Assembly: GCF_029871205.1 (NCBI RefSeq)
Contig: NZ_SSOJ01000154.1
Coordinates: forward strand, 1 to 64,000
Origin: Pseudomonas sp. BN417
GTDB lineage: Bacteria > Pseudomonadota > Gammaproteobacteria > Pseudomonadales > Pseudomonadaceae
Reading direction: 5' to 3'
DNA length: 64,000 bases
The notes beneath the pieces were generated by a model. The model made no database searches. It was not told the origin of the DNA and saw only the letters and a list, made by a program, of their open reading frames with translations. This document shows, in pieces, positions 9,385 through 18,502 of this stretch. Both the position numbers and the translations under genes were made by a program. Each line of letters begins with the position of its first letter. The first letter of the stretch is position 1.

Positions 9385-10239
9385 ATGTCGCTCGCGCAAC
9401 TCATCAGCCCTGCCCAACTCAGCGCCCGCCAGGATGAACCGGGCCTGATCATCCTCGACTGCCGCTTCTCCCTCGACGACCCGGCCTACGGCCAGCGCAG
9501 CTATGCCGAGAGCCACATTCCCAAGGCGCGTTTCGCCGATCTGGAACACGACCTCTCCGGCTCCGTGACCAAGGGCGTGACCGGCCGCCATCCGCTGCCT
9601 GACCCGGCGGCACTTGCCGCACGCCTGCGCGACTGGGGCATCGACGCCGACAGCAGCATCGTCCTCTACGACGACGGCCCCGGCGCCTTCGCCGCCCGAG
9701 CCTGGTGGCTGCTGGCCTGGCTGGGCAAGCGCGATGGCGTGTGCCTGCTCGATGGCGGCCTCAAGGCCTGGCGCGACGCCGGGCTGCCGCTGACCGCCGT
9801 CGCGCCCGCGGTGAAACCCGGCCACTTCGACGGCCAGCCCGACTCCAGCCTCCTGGTGGACGCCGACGCCCTGCAGCAGCGCCTGGGCGATGCCGGCCTG
9901 ACTTTGCTCGACGCCCGCGCCCTGCTGCGCTTCAAGGGTGAGGTGGAACCCATAGACCCGGTGGCCGGCCACATCCCCGGTGCCCAGTGCGCCGCTTTCA
10001 CCGACAACCTCGGCGCCGATGGCCGCTTCCTTCCGGCCGATCAGCTGAAACAGCGCTTCGCCGCCATGCTCGGCGATCGTCCGGCGGACGAACTGGTGGC
10101 CTACTGCGGCTCCGGCGTCACCGCCTGCCACAACCTCTTCGCCCTGAGCCTCGCGGGCTACCCGCTGGCCCGGCTCTACGCCGGTTCCTGGAGTGAGTGG
10201 ATCACCAACCCCACCCGGCCCCAGGCCACGGGCGAATAA
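9385..10239 (+). CDS. sseA: 3-mercaptopyruvate sulfurtransferase (two rhodanese domains)
   Basis: A 284-residue cytoplasmic sulfurtransferase with two rhodanese domains (about 5-135 and 155-280). The active loop CGSGVTAC begins at Cys241. CGSGVT is the signature of mercaptopyruvate sulfurtransferases, as opposed to the CRxG(K/R)x loop of thiosulfate rhodaneses. It transfers sulfur from 3-mercaptopyruvate to thiols or cyanide. An AAGGA site precedes the ATG. It lies 105 bases after metC on the same strand. A hairpin at about 10252-10283 (ggaaggg pairing with cccttcc) follows the stop but lacks a T-run. Confidence 0.95.
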   Translation: MSLAQLISPAQLSARQDEPGLIILDCRFSLDDPAYGQRSYAESHIPKARFADLEHDLSGSVTKGVTGRHPLPDPAALAARLRDWGIDADSSIVLYDDGPGAFAARAWWLLAWLGKRDGVCLLDGGLKAWRDAGLPLTAVAPAVKPGHFDGQPDSSLLVDADALQQRLGDAGLTLLDARALLRFKGEVEPIDPVAGHIPGAQCAAFTDNLGADGRFLPADQLKQRFAAMLGDRPADELVAYCGSGVTACHNLFALSLAGYPLARLYAGSWSEWITNPTRPQATGE

Positions 10240-10481
10240 AGCCGAAAAGTTGCGCCGGAAGGGTCTAAAACGCCCTTCCGCGCAGGCCGCCCTCTAATCA
10301 CATGCAGCTATATAGACAATAACCAGAAGCCTGAAACAGTTTAAAAACAGGCCTTTACAGCATAAATATCGCACTAGACTTCAAATCGAGCGGCTAACTC
10401 CGCTCCCGGCGGGGCCCTTCCCTAGAACGATGAGAAGCTGCCAAACGCCCCGGCCCCGCCGGCATCATTCGCGAGGGCCAA

Positions 10482-10961
10482 ATGGGCATTGCCGCCAGTG
10501 ATCTCCGCCAGCATGTGATACGGCCGACGCTGCTCTACCTGCAGCGCCCCTCCTCCACCGCCGAAAGCCTGTTGCTGGGCGCCGCAGCCTGCCAGTCCGC
10601 CCTCGGCACGGCACTGGACTGCGGGCGGGGCCGCGGCCTCTATCGCATCAGCGACGAGCGCCACCAGCAGCTCTGGGACCAGCACCTGGCCCATGACCCG
10701 GAACTCGCCAGCCAGGTGCGCGGGCTGGCCAGCCAGCATGCCTTCCTCGCCGCGCCGCACCTCGAACTGATCGTCAACCTGCGCTATGCCACGGCCATTG
10801 CCTGGATGCTGGTGGAATCGAGCATCCTGGTCATGCCGGCGGCGGACGACCTGATCGGCATGGCCATGATCTGGCGCCAGGTGTTCCGCCCCGATGGCAG
10901 CCCGCGGGAATTCATCGAGGCTTGGCACCGCCACGTGGCTGACCTCAGCCAGGTCGCCTGA
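10482..10961 (+). CDS. Orphan protein with muramidase-like motif, possibly phage-derived
   Basis: A 159-residue protein with no signal peptide. The segment ACQSALG (37-42), then GRGLYRIS (50-57), is laid out like the lytic transglycosylase/muramidase core E-S-x-x-G ... G-x-x-G-L-x-Q-I. If that alignment is right, the catalytic Glu position is Gln38. I recall similar proteins in Pseudomonas genomes and phages annotated only as hypothetical or structural. No phage genes adjoin it here. Whether it still has enzyme activity cannot be judged; the coding call rests on codon use and on the muramidase-like layout. Confidence 0.65.
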   Translation: MGIAASDLRQHVIRPTLLYLQRPSSTAESLLLGAAACQSALGTALDCGRGRGLYRISDERHQQLWDQHLAHDPELASQVRGLASQHAFLAAPHLELIVNLRYATAIAWMLVESSILVMPAADDLIGMAMIWRQVFRPDGSPREFIEAWHRHVADLSQVA

Positions 10962-11147
10962 TCACTACCCACTGACCGACCAGTCAGGAAACCCAACACC
11001 AAGGCACTCTGCACGATCACGACAAATGCCATCATTTTGTCTTTTGTTCGACAATCTTACACGGAATTTTGCCGGCGTTCCGAAGCTGGAAAGACCTGCG
11101 CAATCCTGATAGCGTGCCGCCCTTTGCACGCCCCTCAGGAATTCACC

Positions 11148-12416
11148 GTGATAAGCAGAGTATTCAAGACCGCCATCGCCGTGGCCGTCAGCGCCGCCTC
11201 CAGCTACAGCCTGGCAGCCGGCTTCGCCATCAACGAACAGAGCGTCAGCAGCATGGGCACCGCCTTCGCCGGCCGCTCATCCTCGGCCGATGACGCCACC
11301 ACGGTATTCGGCAACCCTGCAGGCATGGCACGCATCAAGCGCGAGCAGATCAGCGCCGGCGCCGCGCTGATCTTCGCCAAGACCGACATCGATGACGCCC
11401 GCGGTACCTTTGGCGGCAGCAACGACGGTGACATGGTCCCCACCGTGGGCGTGCCCATGGGCTATTACGTCAAGCCGCTCGATGATAAATGGGCCTTCGG
11501 CCTGGGCGTCTACGTGCCGTTCGGCCTGATCACCGACTATGAAAGCGGCTTCGCCGGCCGCTACTTCGGCGACCGCAGCGAAGTGCGCGTGATCACCCTG
11601 CAACCCACGGTCAGCTACCGCATCAACGACCAGTTGTCCGTCGGCTTCGGCCCGACCATCAACCGTATCGACGGCGAACTGACCTCCGCCATACTCAACC
11701 CGCTCTCCCCGGGCAGAAATGACGGCAAGGTGAAGGTCAAGGGTGACGATACCGCCCTCGGTTTCAACGCCGGCGTGCTCTTCGAACTGGACCCACGCAC
11801 CCGATTCGGCCTGACCTACCATTCCAAGGTGGACTACACCCTCAAGGGCGATACCACCGTTTCGGGCAGCGGATTCGTGCTGGGCAGCTCGGCCGGCAAG
11901 TACGACGCCTCGCTTGACCTGGAAACCCCGGAGTCCGTCGACTTCTCCGTGACCCACGACCTGAACGACGCCTGGACCCTCTACGCCGGCAGCACCTGGA
12001 CCCGCTGGAGCCGCCTGGAAGAAATCAAGGTGGAGAACAAGGGCGTTGGCGGCCTGCTAAAGCCGGCCCTGAGCACCATCACCGAAGAGCAGGACTGGCG
12101 CGACACCTGGTCGTACGCCGTCGGCGCCGCCTACAAACTGAACCGGCAGTGGACCCTGCGCGCCGGCCTGGCCTACGACCAGTCCCCGGCCCGCAACGAG
12201 TTCCGCTCGCCGCGCATCCCCACCGACGACCGCAAGATCCTCAGCCTGGGCGCTGCCTGGAGCCCGAACGACGACATGACCATCGACGTCGCCTACTCCT
12301 ACCTGAAGGAGGATGACGCCAAGATCGACCAGTCCAGCCCCAGCAAGGGCTCCTACCAGGCCACCTACAAGAACAGCGCCCACGGACTGGGAGCGCAGGT
12401 TACCTACCGGTTCTGA
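11148..12416 (+). CDS. FadL/OmpP1/TodX-type outer membrane transport protein
   Basis: A 422-residue outer-membrane beta-barrel of the FadL family, which takes up long-chain fatty acids or other hydrophobic compounds. The GTG start at 11148 has CAGGA eight bases upstream and opens directly into a signal peptide (ISRVFKTAIAVAVSAASSYSLAAG). The mature N-terminus GFAINEQSVSSMGTAFAGRSS, then the FGNPAGMA (NPA) motif, is the FadL plug hallmark, and the chain ends in aromatic TYRF, as barrels do. A frame starting at 11037 is longer but would bury the signal peptide. A strong hairpin terminator follows the stop. Confidence 0.93.
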   Translation: MISRVFKTAIAVAVSAASSYSLAAGFAINEQSVSSMGTAFAGRSSSADDATTVFGNPAGMARIKREQISAGAALIFAKTDIDDARGTFGGSNDGDMVPTVGVPMGYYVKPLDDKWAFGLGVYVPFGLITDYESGFAGRYFGDRSEVRVITLQPTVSYRINDQLSVGFGPTINRIDGELTSAILNPLSPGRNDGKVKVKGDDTALGFNAGVLFELDPRTRFGLTYHSKVDYTLKGDTTVSGSGFVLGSSAGKYDASLDLETPESVDFSVTHDLNDAWTLYAGSTWTRWSRLEEIKVENKGVGGLLKPALSTITEEQDWRDTWSYAVGAAYKLNRQWTLRAGLAYDQSPARNEFRSPRIPTDDRKILSLGAAWSPNDDMTIDVAYSYLKEDDAKIDQSSPSKGSYQATYKNSAHGLGAQVTYRF

Positions 12417-12430
12417 GTCACGGGAAGCAC

Positions 12431-12464
12431 AAAAGCCAGTCAGAAACAGACTGGCTTTTTTTAT
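12431..12464 (+). terminator. Rho-independent terminator of the fadL-like gene
   Basis: An 11-bp perfect stem (12431-12441 with 12449-12459) around a 7-base loop, followed by a T-run, 15 bases after the FadL-like stop codon. Confidence 0.93.
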
Positions 12465-13039
12465 GGTTCTTCGCGGCTTTCCCCGCTAATCCGTGAAGTA
12501 CCAAAACGGTACTTCGCGGATTCGGGGGAGATGAAAGACACGTCAGATTGGCAATCTGGTGTGAGGGGCTTGAGGTTCTATTACTCAGCCCATTGCTGAG
12601 TGGGCTTCGGGTCTCTGTTTCGCCCTCCCGGGCGAGTCCCTTTGGCAGTCGCCCCAAAGGAACCAAAGGGCTTGCCCCTGCATCCGGCCCGGCTGCGCCG
12701 GGTCCCCTTGCTCCATCGTCGCTCCGGGGGCCCGGCGCGAAGGGCCATCCATGGCCCTACGCGCCTCTCGCGGCATCCATGCCGCTCGTCCCCCTACGCA
12801 ACGATTCCGCTCGGCCTCCTGACGGGGCAGAGTCGCTGCCCCACCATTTGTGCTCGGCTTCAGTTCTACATGGGCTTCAGGAAGGCTTTGGACTCGCCGG
12901 CTAAGTCACCCCTCGCCCGCCTGCGGGAGAGGGGCCGGGGGAGAGGGAAGCATCCGACAGCCCGGAGCAACACTAGGACATACACAATGTTGCCAATCCA
13001 GGGTGAACATCACCTCCCCTGAATTCCGCGATGAACCAT
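12465..13039. repeat. Long non-coding region holding a dispersed repeat copy
   Basis: About 570 bases with no supported gene. From about 12755 to 12960 it repeats the left end of the window (1-190), including ctctcgcggcatccatgccg and the GAGAGGG-type palindrome near 12925. Upstream parts (12640-12740) hold GC-rich inverted segments (ggcccggctgcgccgggtcc). Frames on both strands here have no domain and low-complexity composition. Confidence 0.65.
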
Positions 13040-13064
13040 AAAAAAACCCCGCCAGAAGGCGGGG
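13040..13064 (-). terminator. Rho-independent terminator of the porin gene
   Basis: The stem ccccgcc/ggcggggc with loop agaa sits 32 bases beyond the porin stop on the minus strand. The A-run at 13040-13046 becomes the U-run in the transcript. Confidence 0.9.
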
Positions 13065-13095
13065 CCAAGTTAAAGGAGCGGAATCTTTCGACTGC

Positions 13096-14430
13096 TTAGA
13101 ACACGTACTGAGCGCGAACCACGAAGCCGTCGCCATCGTCGTCGCCAACGGCGTTGGTGGCGTTGTCCACCTTGGTCATGACGTAGTAGCCGCCGATCTT
13201 GACCGCTTCGTTGGCGTACCAGTTCACGCCGACGTTGTGCACCTTGGCTTCGACGTCGTCGATGTTGGCGAAGGCGCCGTTGTCGTCTTCAGCGCTGATG
13301 TTGTCGTAGCGGTAGAACACTTCCCAGGCACCCAGGCCCTTGTTGGCCGGCTTGATCTTGTCGAACTTGCCCAGTTTGTAGTCGCGGGCTTCGCCGGTCA
13401 GGGTGTAGGCCAGTTGTACGTAGTAGCCATCGGCTTCGATGTCATCGCGGTTGGCAGCCTTGGCTTCCACTTCGCGCTTCAGGTATTCGCTCTGGATGGA
13501 GAAGGGACCCGCGGCGAAGGCAGCTTCCAGGCCCCAGGTGCTGTCGTTGTCGAACGCGCCGACCGGGGTGTTGTTGGCGCCGGCCAGGACCAGGCGGTTG
13601 CCGTTGTTGCCGGCATCCTGGCCACCGTCGGTGCTCACGCCACGCATGCCCAGACGGCTGCGGATACGGCCGTCGAAGGCAGTGTCTTGCAGGTCACGGG
13701 CGGCGTAGTTGACGCCGAGGTGCAGGACGTTGCCGGCCTCGTGCATCGGGGCGAACACGCCGCGCAGGTTGTACTGCTTGACGCTATCGCCGTCTTCGTC
13801 CTGGTTGGTGGCGTCGTTGGCCATGATGCCGGCCGAACCGTACAGCGAGGCGCCATAGTTGCCGGAAACCTGCACGCCCATGCCGCCGTTGTGGGAGTTG
13901 ACGTAGTCGGCCAGGTCATAGGCAGCGGTACGCTCCTGGGCGGTAACCCACTTGGAGCTGGTAGCTTTCTCCAGACCGAAATCGGGGTCGAAACGGCCCA
14001 CCTTGATGGCGATGGGCGCGAAGCCGAGGTAGGAGACGGACGCTTCGTCGAAGTAGCCGTCGCCGTTGGCGTCGCCGTTACTGCCGCCACGGTTGTCGCC
14101 GCCGGCGTTGTGGGAGAAGTCGTAGTTGACCTGGTAGGCCCAGTCGGTGAAGGCGATACCACCGATCTCCAGGAAGGCGCGGCGGAAGTAGCCGGCGTCT
14201 GCGGTGTCGCCATTCACGGTGTAGAAACCGTCGAAGCGGCTGTAGTCAGCCTGCAAGCGGCCACCCAGCTTGAAGCTGAAGGCCTTGTCGGTGGTGCCAA
14301 CTTCAAGGCCGCCTTTGGTCTTGACGACGATATCGGCGCCGTCAGTGGTAACGGTACCGGCGAAAGCCTGGGCGGAAATGGCCAGGGCCATGGCGCTGGC
14401 GGCAAAACCGGCGAAGTGCTTACGGATCAT
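13096..14430 (-). CDS. OprP/OprO-family outer membrane porin
   Basis: A 444-residue outer-membrane porin with a signal peptide (about 1-24, ending in SAQAFA) and the terminal aromatic residue of a barrel (AQYVF). The order of segments, [16 protein letters not shown], then [12 protein letters not shown] and [13 protein letters not shown], matches the phosphate/polyphosphate-selective OprP/OprO family. Many family members in pseudomonads are general anion porins, so selectivity is not certain. Asp-rich stretches ([24 protein letters not shown]) look like calcium-binding loops. No Pho box is obvious in the 300 bases upstream. It is monocistronic with its own terminator. Confidence 0.9.
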   Translation of the reverse strand: MIRKHFAGFAASAMALAISAQAFAGTVTTDGADIVVKTKGGLEVGTTDKAFSFKLGGRLQADYSRFDGFYTVNGDTADAGYFRRAFLEIGGIAFTDWAYQVNYDFSHNAGGDNRGGSNGDANGDGYFDEASVSYLGFAPIAIKVGRFDPDFGLEKATSSKWVTAQERTAAYDLADYVNSHNGGMGVQVSGNYGASLYGSAGIMANDATNQDEDGDSVKQYNLRGVFAPMHEAGNVLHLGVNYAARDLQDTAFDGRIRSRLGMRGVSTDGGQDAGNNGNRLVLAGANNTPVGAFDNDSTWGLEAAFAAGPFSIQSEYLKREVEAKAANRDDIEADGYYVQLAYTLTGEARDYKLGKFDKIKPANKGLGAWEVFYRYDNISAEDDNGAFANIDDVEAKVHNVGVNWYANEAVKIGGYYVMTKVDNATNAVGDDDGDGFVVRAQYVF

Positions 14431-14736
14431 CGAAGAATTCCCCTATTGGTCTTTAGCGTTAGAAAACACTCGAGCGGTGGGCTCGTCGGTGCTGGTGGGG
14501 AATCTTGGCGACGGGTTATTTCAGCCCGGTTGCTTCTATATAAATATTTTGTGACAACGGAACTTTTTTACTTCGAATTATTATAAGCAACGAACCGCTC
14601 TAGCACGGGCATTTGCGCCATTTTTTACGTCTCGACGGGGGTGCGCGGAAGTGAAAAAGGCAGGTTGCGCGTTTCGGGAATCGCGACTACCAAGAGGGCG
14701 GGATGGGCGCGTTGCCAGCCGGGCAACACGCCTGGC
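14431..14736. other. AT-rich promoter region upstream of the porin
   Basis: A 306-base gap containing an AT-rich block at 14535-14590 (tatataaatattttgtgaca and following), likely the porin promoter on the minus strand. I see no Pho box, terminator or repeat in it. Confidence 0.5.
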
Positions 14737-14970
14737 TCAGAGGAATTCCCGGCGTTTCTGCGCCAGATGCGCGGCCAGGTCGTCGACCTCGGCGGCCTGC
14801 GTTTCCGGCATATGCCGCAGTACCGCCTGGGTCAGCTTCATCTGCTTGATGAAGCGCCGGCAGTTGCGGCAGAGCATCAGGTGGCGGCGCACGGCCATGC
14901 GCTCACGGAAGCTCAGCTCGCCATCGAGGATGGCGCTGGAACGGGCAACCAGCTCCTTGCAGCTCAGCAT
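14737..14970 (-). CDS. Zinc-finger anti-sigma factor, partner of the ECF sigma
   Basis: A 77-residue protein with HLMLCRNCRRF in the middle, the HxxxCxxC zinc motif of ZAS-type anti-sigma domains. It overlaps the end of the sigma gene by seven bases. No membrane segment follows, so it should be a soluble cytoplasmic anti-sigma factor that responds to an intracellular signal, perhaps redox through the Cys pair. Confidence 0.8.
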   Translation of the reverse strand: MLSCKELVARSSAILDGELSFRERMAVRRHLMLCRNCRRFIKQMKLTQAVLRHMPETQAAEVDDLAAHLAQKRREFL

Positions 14971-15575
14971 TGGCCTGTCTCCTCGAAGTGTTCCAGCGTG
15001 GCGAATACCTTCAAGCGCCCGCGATGCAGCAGCACCCGGACATTGGAGAGCGAAACCTCGAGTAAATTACAGATCTCCTCCAGCTCCAGGCCCTGGCGCT
15101 CGCGCAGCAGCAGCACGCTGCGCTGCAGGTCCGAGAGGCTCAGCAGGGTCTTCTCCAGGCACTGACGCAGTTCCTCCTCGGTGAGCAGAGCCTCGGGCGA
15201 GTCCTCGTGCCAGGCGAAGGGCGCCGTGGCCCAGTGACCGTCCTCGGCGAAGCGGCTGTCGCCCACCGAGCCATGAGGAGCCGGCAGATCATCGAGCAGC
15301 ACTTCGCGGCGGTTCTGCTTGAGGCGGCTGCGAGCGGTGTTGGCGACTATGGTCAGCAGCCAGGTCTTGAGGCTGGAACGCTGCTGGAAACCTTCCAGGT
15401 TGCGCACCACGGCCAGCCAGGCGTCCTGCACCACTTCGTCGGCATGGCGATTGCCGACTATGGCGTAGGCCACGGCGCGCATGGCGCCCTGATACGCCTG
15501 GATCATCTCCCGATAGGCGCCTTGCTCCCCGGCCAGCAGCCGGGGCAGCAGGTCAGCATCGGCCGGCTGGCTCAT
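14964..15575 (-). CDS. ECF-type RNA polymerase sigma factor
   Basis: A 203-residue sigma-70 family factor. Region 2 spans about residues 20-90 (ADEVVQDAWLAVVRNLEGFQQRSSLKTWLLTIVANTARSR split over its helices). Region 4 spans about 130-195 (LLSLSDLQRSVLLLRERQGL, then LEEICNLLEVSLSNVRVLLHRGR). Its start overlaps the stop of the ketoacyl synthase gene by one base (TGATG), and its end overlaps the anti-sigma gene. In P. aeruginosa the equivalent position is, from memory, PA3285. The link to a fatty-acid-like synthase is unexplained. Confidence 0.92.
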   Translation of the reverse strand: MSQPADADLLPRLLAGEQGAYREMIQAYQGAMRAVAYAIVGNRHADEVVQDAWLAVVRNLEGFQQRSSLKTWLLTIVANTARSRLKQNRREVLLDDLPAPHGSVGDSRFAEDGHWATAPFAWHEDSPEALLTEEELRQCLEKTLLSLSDLQRSVLLLRERQGLELEEICNLLEVSLSNVRVLLHRGRLKVFATLEHFEETGQC

Positions 15576-16696
15576 CAGCGCTTGCGCAGGATCACACTGC
15601 CGATGGAGTAACCGGCGCCGAAGGAGCTGAGCACGCCCAGGGAGCCGCTGGGCAGGTCGTCCTGGTGCTTGTGGAAGGCGATCACCGAGCCGGCGGAGCT
15701 GGTGTTGGCGTAGGTGTCGAGGATCACCGGCGCCTCCTGCGGCTCGGCATCGCGACCCAACAGCTTGCGGGCGATCAGCAGGTTCATGTTGAGGTTGGCC
15801 TGGTGCAGCCAGAAGCGCTTCACGTCACCGACGACCAGCTTGTTCTCTTCGAGGTGTGCGGCGATCAGTTCGGCGACCATCGGGCAGACGTCCTTGAACA
15901 CCTTGCGGCCTTCCTGCACGAACAGCTTGTCGCGGGCGCCCACGCCCTCTTCCGCAGCGCGGTTGAGGAAGCCGAAGTTGTTGCGGATGTTGTTGGAGAA
16001 CTGGGTCAGGAGCTTGGTGCCGACCACCTCGAACTGGTGCCTGGAGGTGGCCTGGTCGGCACGTTCGATGATCACCGCGGTGGCGGCGTCACCGAAGATG
16101 AAGTGGCTGTCGCGGTCGCGGAAATTCAGGTGACCGGTGCAGATTTCCGGGTTGACCATCAGGATCGCGCGGGCCTGGCCGGTCTGCACCGCGTTGGTCG
16201 CGGCCTGGATGCCGAAGGTGGCCGAGGAGCAGGCGACGTTCATGTCGTAGCCGAAGCCGTCGATGCCGAGGGCGGCCTGCACTTCGATGGCCACCGCCGG
16301 GTAGGCGCGCTGCAGGTTGGAGCAGGCGACGATCACACCATCGATATCGGCCGGGGTCTTGCCGGCACGCTCCAGGGCTTGCTTCGCGGCGGCCACGGCC
16401 ATCTCGCAGAGGATGCCCCACTCGTCATTGGAGCGTTCCGGAATGCGCGGTGTCATGCGCTTGGGATCGAGGATGCCATCCTTGTCCACCACGAAGCGGC
16501 TCTTGATGCCGGAGGCTTTCTCGATGAAGGCCACGCTGGATTCGGCCAGGGCTTCGATTTCGCCACGCTCGATGGCGGCGGCGTTCTCCGCGTTGAAGGC
16601 CTGCACGTAGGCATTGAAGGAGGCCACCAACTCTTCGTTGGAAATGCTGTTAGGCGGGGTGTACAGGCCGGTGCCACTGATCACGACGTTGTGCAC
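15575..16696 (-). CDS. Beta-ketoacyl-ACP synthase III-like, PA3286 type
   Basis: A 373-residue thiolase-fold condensing enzyme. The catalytic triad is visible: Cys156 in [10 protein letters not shown], His298 in [10 protein letters not shown] and Asn331 in YANTSSAGS. From memory it closely resembles P. aeruginosa PA3286, a beta-ketodecanoyl-ACP synthase that condenses octanoyl-CoA from beta-oxidation with malonyl-ACP, feeding beta-oxidation intermediates back to fatty-acid synthesis. The start is GTG at 16696 with AGAGGA about seven bases upstream; longer frames to 16861 lack support. It leads an overlapping operon with the ECF sigma and anti-sigma genes. Confidence 0.9.
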   Translation of the reverse strand: MHNVVISGTGLYTPPNSISNEELVASFNAYVQAFNAENAAAIERGEIEALAESSVAFIEKASGIKSRFVVDKDGILDPKRMTPRIPERSNDEWGILCEMAVAAAKQALERAGKTPADIDGVIVACSNLQRAYPAVAIEVQAALGIDGFGYDMNVACSSATFGIQAATNAVQTGQARAILMVNPEICTGHLNFRDRDSHFIFGDAATAVIIERADQATSRHQFEVVGTKLLTQFSNNIRNNFGFLNRAAEEGVGARDKLFVQEGRKVFKDVCPMVAELIAAHLEENKLVVGDVKRFWLHQANLNMNLLIARKLLGRDAEPQEAPVILDTYANTSSAGSVIAFHKHQDDLPSGSLGVLSSFGAGYSIGSVILRKR

Positions 16697-17121
16697 GGTC
16701 GATCCTCTCGTTACTGGGCTGCCCAGGGAGCAGCCGGTTAAGCATTCAGCCGTCGGCTTCATGGGGCTGACGGCGAGAAGGGGTTGCCCGCCACGGGGGC
16801 GAGACAAGCGATTCATCCTGGCATCTGTTCCTGTCACGCCTTCCAGCCTGGGAAGGAGCACGGAGATCGCCGCAGGTCGATGCGAAGGTTAACTCCAGAA
16901 ATGGCCCGTGGCGACGGGGACTTTGGCCAGAATTACGCCTAAATCGAGTGGATAAATAGTCAAAGTTGGACTACCCATCCACTTTCCTCCCCTCACCCCG
17001 GCTCGCGCACCCAAGGCGCACCACGACACCGATTCCGTGCATTTCGGCCTGTCCGGGCTTCAATCCGCTGTCGACGGACGGTATGGTGCGCGGCTACTAC
17101 CCGCCAATCGGAGAATGCTCG
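16697..17121. other. Divergent promoter region between ketoacyl synthase and HIT genes
   Basis: A 425-base region with no supported gene. It must carry the promoters of the minus-strand synthase operon and of the plus-strand HIT gene. A locally AT-rich stretch at 16935-16970 (attacgcctaaatcgagtggataaatagtc) is the likeliest promoter area. No palindrome or terminator stands out. Confidence 0.5.
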
Positions 17122-17553
17122 ATGAGCCTGCATGGCACCTATGATCCGCAGAACGTCTTCGCCCAGATCATTCGCGGCGAGGCCCCCTGCTACAAACTCT
17201 ACGAAGACGACGATGTGCTCGCCTTCCTCGATATCTTCCCGCAGTCCCTGGGCCACACCCTGGTGATTCCCAAGCGCTCCGACGCGCGCAATATCCTGGA
17301 AGTCGATACCGAGGCCCTGGCCAAGGTGATGGCCGTGACGCAACGACTGACCCGCGTGCTGGTGAAGGAACTCGAACCGGCCGGGGTGCAGGTGGCGCAG
17401 TTCAACGGCGCGCCGGCGGGGCAGACGGTGTTCCACATCCACATGCACATCGTTCCGCGCTTCGAGGGCGAATCGCTGGCCATCCACGCCAGCCAGAAGG
17501 CCGATCCGCAGGAGCTGGAAACCCTGCAGGCGCGCCTGCTCAAGCACCTCTGA
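17122..17553 (+). CDS. HIT (histidine triad) family nucleotide hydrolase/transferase
   Basis: A 143-residue cytoplasmic HIT-fold protein with the triad HIHMHIVP at 105-111 (His105, His107, His109). Such proteins hydrolyse AMP-linked phosphoramidates or dinucleotide polyphosphates. The ATG at 17122 has GGAGA ten bases upstream; the frame extends to 16966, but that part lacks family similarity. It is monocistronic, and the tandem palindromic repeat array starts right after its stop. Confidence 0.93.
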   Translation: MSLHGTYDPQNVFAQIIRGEAPCYKLYEDDDVLAFLDIFPQSLGHTLVIPKRSDARNILEVDTEALAKVMAVTQRLTRVLVKELEPAGVQVAQFNGAPAGQTVFHIHMHIVPRFEGESLAIHASQKADPQELETLQARLLKHL

Positions 17554-17556
17554 ACG

Positions 17557-17935
17557 CGCTCGACCGCGAACGTTGGGCTTCGCTTGGCTCAGCCGCGACC
17601 TACAGGCAGGTTCGCGTTTCTGTGGGGGCGAACTCATTCGCGAAATGGCCGCAGCGCGGTCCCGTAGGTTGGCGCTGAGGAACGAAGCCCAACACAGCGG
17701 TTCGACCGCGAACGTTGGGCTTCGCTTGGCTCAGCCGCAACCTACAGGCAGGTTCGCGTTTCTGTGGGGGCGAATTCATTCGCGAAAGGACCGCAACGCG
17801 GTCCCGTAGGTTGGCGCTGAGGAACGAAGCCCAACACGGCGGGCTCGACCGCGAGCGTTGGGCTTCGCTTGGCTCAGCCACAACCTACAGGCAGGCTCGC
17901 ATTTCTGTGGGAGCGAATTCATTCGCGAATGACGA
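17557..17935. repeat. Three tandem 142-bp palindromic repeat units with REP cores
   Basis: Two full units and one shortened unit begin at about 17559, 17701 and 17844 (spacing 142-143 bases). Each opens with tcgaccgcgaacgttgggct. Each full unit is itself a long imperfect palindrome: gttgggcttcg near its left end is inverted as cgaagcccaac near its right end. In the centre is a REP-type core (gcgaattcattcgcgaa). The third unit stops after the REP core, just before the DUF3087 stop codon. Neighbouring units differ at a few positions only. Confidence 0.92.
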
Positions 17936-17941
17936 GCTGCG

Positions 17942-18469
17942 TTACTTGCCGTAGCCCTTCAACGCCTCCAGCCAGGCGGGGTCCAGGCAGTTCTGCTCCA
18001 CATCCAGCCCTTGCGCCTCCATCGCCTCGCGGTGCTGGTCGATCTCGCGCGCCATCTGGCTGAGATCGGAAAGATTGCCGTCCAGCTGGTGCATCTGGGT
18101 CAGGCCCAGGTGATAGAAGCGCAATAGCTTCATCGCCGCCGGATCACCCGAGGCGACGCCCTCCTTGATCCGGTGCATGGCATTGCCAATGCGCATCAGG
18201 CTGCGTTTGAGCTGCCAGCCGTAGACGGCCGGGGCCATCCAGGGCCGCGGCCAGAGCTGGACGCGCACCAGGGCGACGGTGAGGGCGAGGCCCGCCAGCA
18301 CGCCCAGCAGGTTCCAGCGAAAGTTGTCGCCACCCGGGGTACCGAACAGCTGCACGCAGAAGGTGGAAAGCAACAAGGCCAGGGCGATGAACAGGCCGGC
18401 GATCACCAGGGTGATACGCCGCGTCTGCTGCCGATAGAGCTCGGGGCTCATGGGGCGGATTTCGAACAT
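17942..18469 (-). CDS. DUF3087 inner-membrane protein
   Basis: A 175-residue protein with two membrane segments (about 19-42 and 52-70) separated by a short periplasmic loop, then a cytoplasmic helical tail (MKLLRFYHLGLTQMHQLDG, DLSQMAREIDQHREAM). Length and layout fit the DUF3087 family of unknown function. It starts 33 bases after the hrpA stop on the same strand, probably as a second cistron. In P. aeruginosa, as I recall, the neighbour of hrpA is a similar gene. Confidence 0.85.
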   Translation of the reverse strand: MFEIRPMSPELYRQQTRRITLVIAGLFIALALLLSTFCVQLFGTPGGDNFRWNLLGVLAGLALTVALVRVQLWPRPWMAPAVYGWQLKRSLMRIGNAMHRIKEGVASGDPAAMKLLRFYHLGLTQMHQLDGNLSDLSQMAREIDQHREAMEAQGLDVEQNCLDPAWLEALKGYGK

Positions 18470-18502
18470 CGGACGGGATTCCTCCAGGATCGGTAGGAGG
18501 CC

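Noticed and set aside
8125-10131. A 668-codon minus-strand open frame
   Set aside because: It is antisense to metC and sseA, both of which have intact active-site motifs.
12548-13041. Several overlapping frames in the repeat-rich gap
   Set aside because: They lie in a dispersed non-coding repeat, have no domain and no good ribosome sites.
14431-14736. Pho box upstream of the OprP/OprO-like porin
   Set aside because: I looked for paired CTGTCAT-like repeats and found none, so phosphate control is not claimed.
17557-17935. CRISPR array
   Set aside because: Units are 142 bases, palindromic and nearly identical throughout, with no short repeat/variable spacer pattern and no cas genes.
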